Shown: in pieces, positions 63,069 to 64,000 of the stretch
How positions within the stretch are numbered: the first letter of the stretch is position 1
Layout: every line of letters starts with the position of its first letter
Origin: Shewanella sp. 1CM18E
Lineage (GTDB): Bacteria > Pseudomonadota > Gammaproteobacteria > Enterobacterales > Shewanellaceae
DNA: 64,000 nt
NCBI RefSeq assembly: GCF_023161665.1
Contig: NZ_JALNTW010000003.1
Span: forward strand, 357,575-421,574
Direction of reading: 5' to 3'
The notes under the pieces: generated by a model
The model's input: only the letters and a program-made list of their open reading frames with translations
Database searches by the model: none
Told to the model about the DNA's origin: nothing
Made by a program: the position numbers and the translations under genes

Positions 63069-63563
63069 CTAGGTGTTGCAAAATAATCTAATTCGTTCAT
63101 TTTGCTCTGCAATTGAAGCTTGCCGCTGCTCCTCTGTCATCGCTACAACTTCTCCTGTTTCATTATTCTTCTTATTTAGTTTTGTATGAGTGGTTAGTAC
63201 ATTCAGACTATGCTTAGCATTTTCGCAAACCTGCTGAGCTTGTTGTTTATCTGCAAGATTAATCGCGGCAGCTTTTTTCTCTAACTCAGATGCTTGTTTG
63301 TTTTGGGTTATCGGTTTTAATGGGGCAACAGTGCCTATGCGTTTTGGTTCAATGTCTTCACTGTAGAGTTTATTGGTAAATGCACTGTTCGTAGGCGAAT
63401 CAGTTGGTGATGGCGGCTGCTGGCTATAATGGGTTACGCCGTTATCATCCACCCAAGTGTAAATGGTATTAGCGCTGACGGAAGCGACACTAGTAAGGGT
63501 AATAAGTAAGCTAGATGCAAGTATGCCAAATTTATGGCTAAGCCTATTGGTGGTGTTAATCAT
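63069..63563 (-). CDS. DUF4124 domain exported protein
   Basis: 164 residues. Signal peptide (GILASSLLITLTSVASVSA|N), then the DUF4124 motif TIYTWVDDNGVTHYSQQPP, a proline-rich linker and a helical C-terminal part with two cysteines. The function of the domain is unknown. Confidence 0.88.
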   Translation of the reverse strand: MINTTNRLSHKFGILASSLLITLTSVASVSANTIYTWVDDNGVTHYSQQPPSPTDSPTNSAFTNKLYSEDIEPKRIGTVAPLKPITQNKQASELEKKAAAINLADKQQAQQVCENAKHSLNVLTTHTKLNKKNNETGEVVAMTEEQRQASIAEQNERIRLFCNT

Positions 63564-63956
63564 CTTCTGTCCCTAGTGGCAATGAAATAACTGACTTTCA
63601 TAACGCTTAATTCTGATTTGCTACTAACATAACTCAGCAGTGACAAACTGCAAAGTACGGTTTAGCGAGTCGTTGTTAGCTATTACGTAAATAAGCGCGT
63701 TATATAGAGCTCTGTGCTGAGTCACCAGTATAAATATAGTGGGTAGATTGAAAGTTAGTAGTAAAGGACAAAATATATGTGTTGCTAGTAAGGGTTTTCA
63801 AGATTAATGCTTATCCAGTTGTTAACTCTCTTAGGTACAGCCCTATTTATACTGAGGTGTATTGGTGGTTTTTTACCTATACGGATGCATTATGCAGCAG
63901 TTTGCGGAATTAGTAGTCGGTTAATTCGAAAAAGCTAATTTTATTACAAAAGGGGC
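63564..63956. other. Upstream region of the rRNA operon
   Basis: No gene. AT-rich stretches, especially 63921-63950, would serve as UP element and Fis-binding region for the promoter at its right edge. Confidence 0.5.
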
Positions 63957-63984
63957 TTGCGCGGATCTGAGAACTCCCTATAAT
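63957..63984 (+). promoter_or_regulatory. rRNA operon P1 promoter
   Basis: TTGCGC (63957-63962), 16-bp spacer, TATAAT (63979-63984), then the stringent discriminator GCGC and CCACTGACAC. The core AACTCCCTATAATGCGC and CCACTGACAC is that of enterobacterial rrn P1. The rRNA genes themselves begin beyond the window. Confidence 0.93.
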
Positions 63985-64000
63985 GCGCATCCACTGACAC

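Overview
The window looks like the chromosome of a marine gammaproteobacterium, most likely Shewanella or a close relative. This rests on gene order and content read from the sequence, not on a database search. The order bamD / rluD-pgeF-clpB / rRNA promoter at the right end matches the enterobacterial-type neighbourhood. There is a pepsin-like protease of the shewasin kind, a methyltransferase and small partner resembling Shewanella oneidensis SonM/SonA, many TPR-GGDEF proteins and scattered hairpin repeats.

Layout. 1-1406: a dicarboxylate/amino acid symporter that runs off the left edge. 1541-3174: a LysR regulator divergent from an FMN reductase. 3257-8846 is the most unusual region. It is a five-gene leftward block: pepsin-like aspartic protease, GNAT acetyltransferase, borosin-type peptide-backbone N-methyltransferase, a 91-residue candidate borosin precursor, and a TPR-GGDEF diguanylate cyclase whose start codon overlaps the precursor stop. 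I read it as a split borosin (RiPP) locus, with the protease and acetyltransferase as possible but unproven maturation partners. 9079-12272: azurin behind a possible Fur box, a BlaI / M56-TonB sensor pair with two operator palindromes, and an unknown exported protein. 12390-14764: a promoter overlapping MetJ-like boxes, a cobalamin riboswitch and btuB. MetJ-like boxes also precede metR at 17403. 17923-22091: an scsBCD-like thiol-redox operon with a small membrane protein in front. 22226-27788: dodecin, queG and two tandem TPR-GGDEF paralogues.

28116-30801 is a repeat-rich accessory stretch. A small gene is followed by a second copy of its 3' end that differs only at synonymous sites, two copies of a ~130-bp structured repeat, an overlapping toxin/antitoxin-like pair, and a run of seven hairpins ending inside the malic enzyme gene. 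30785-42279: malic enzyme, YehS-like protein, serine hydrolase, NRAMP-like transporter, glutathione transferase, an HTH protein, a SUKH protein, an exported RelA/SpoT-like protein, an M13 peptidase and RsuA. 42429-53973: a very large subtilase with a GlyGly-CTERM-type tail, a LysR regulator, an ECF sigma / anti-sigma / DUF4097 operon, an ornithine cyclodeaminase family enzyme and a chemotaxis receptor. 54173-64000: tRNA-Phe, an MMPL-type RND protein, bamD, rluD, pgeF, clpB with a sigma-32-like promoter, two small envelope proteins, and an rRNA P1 promoter that the window edge cuts just after its transcription start.
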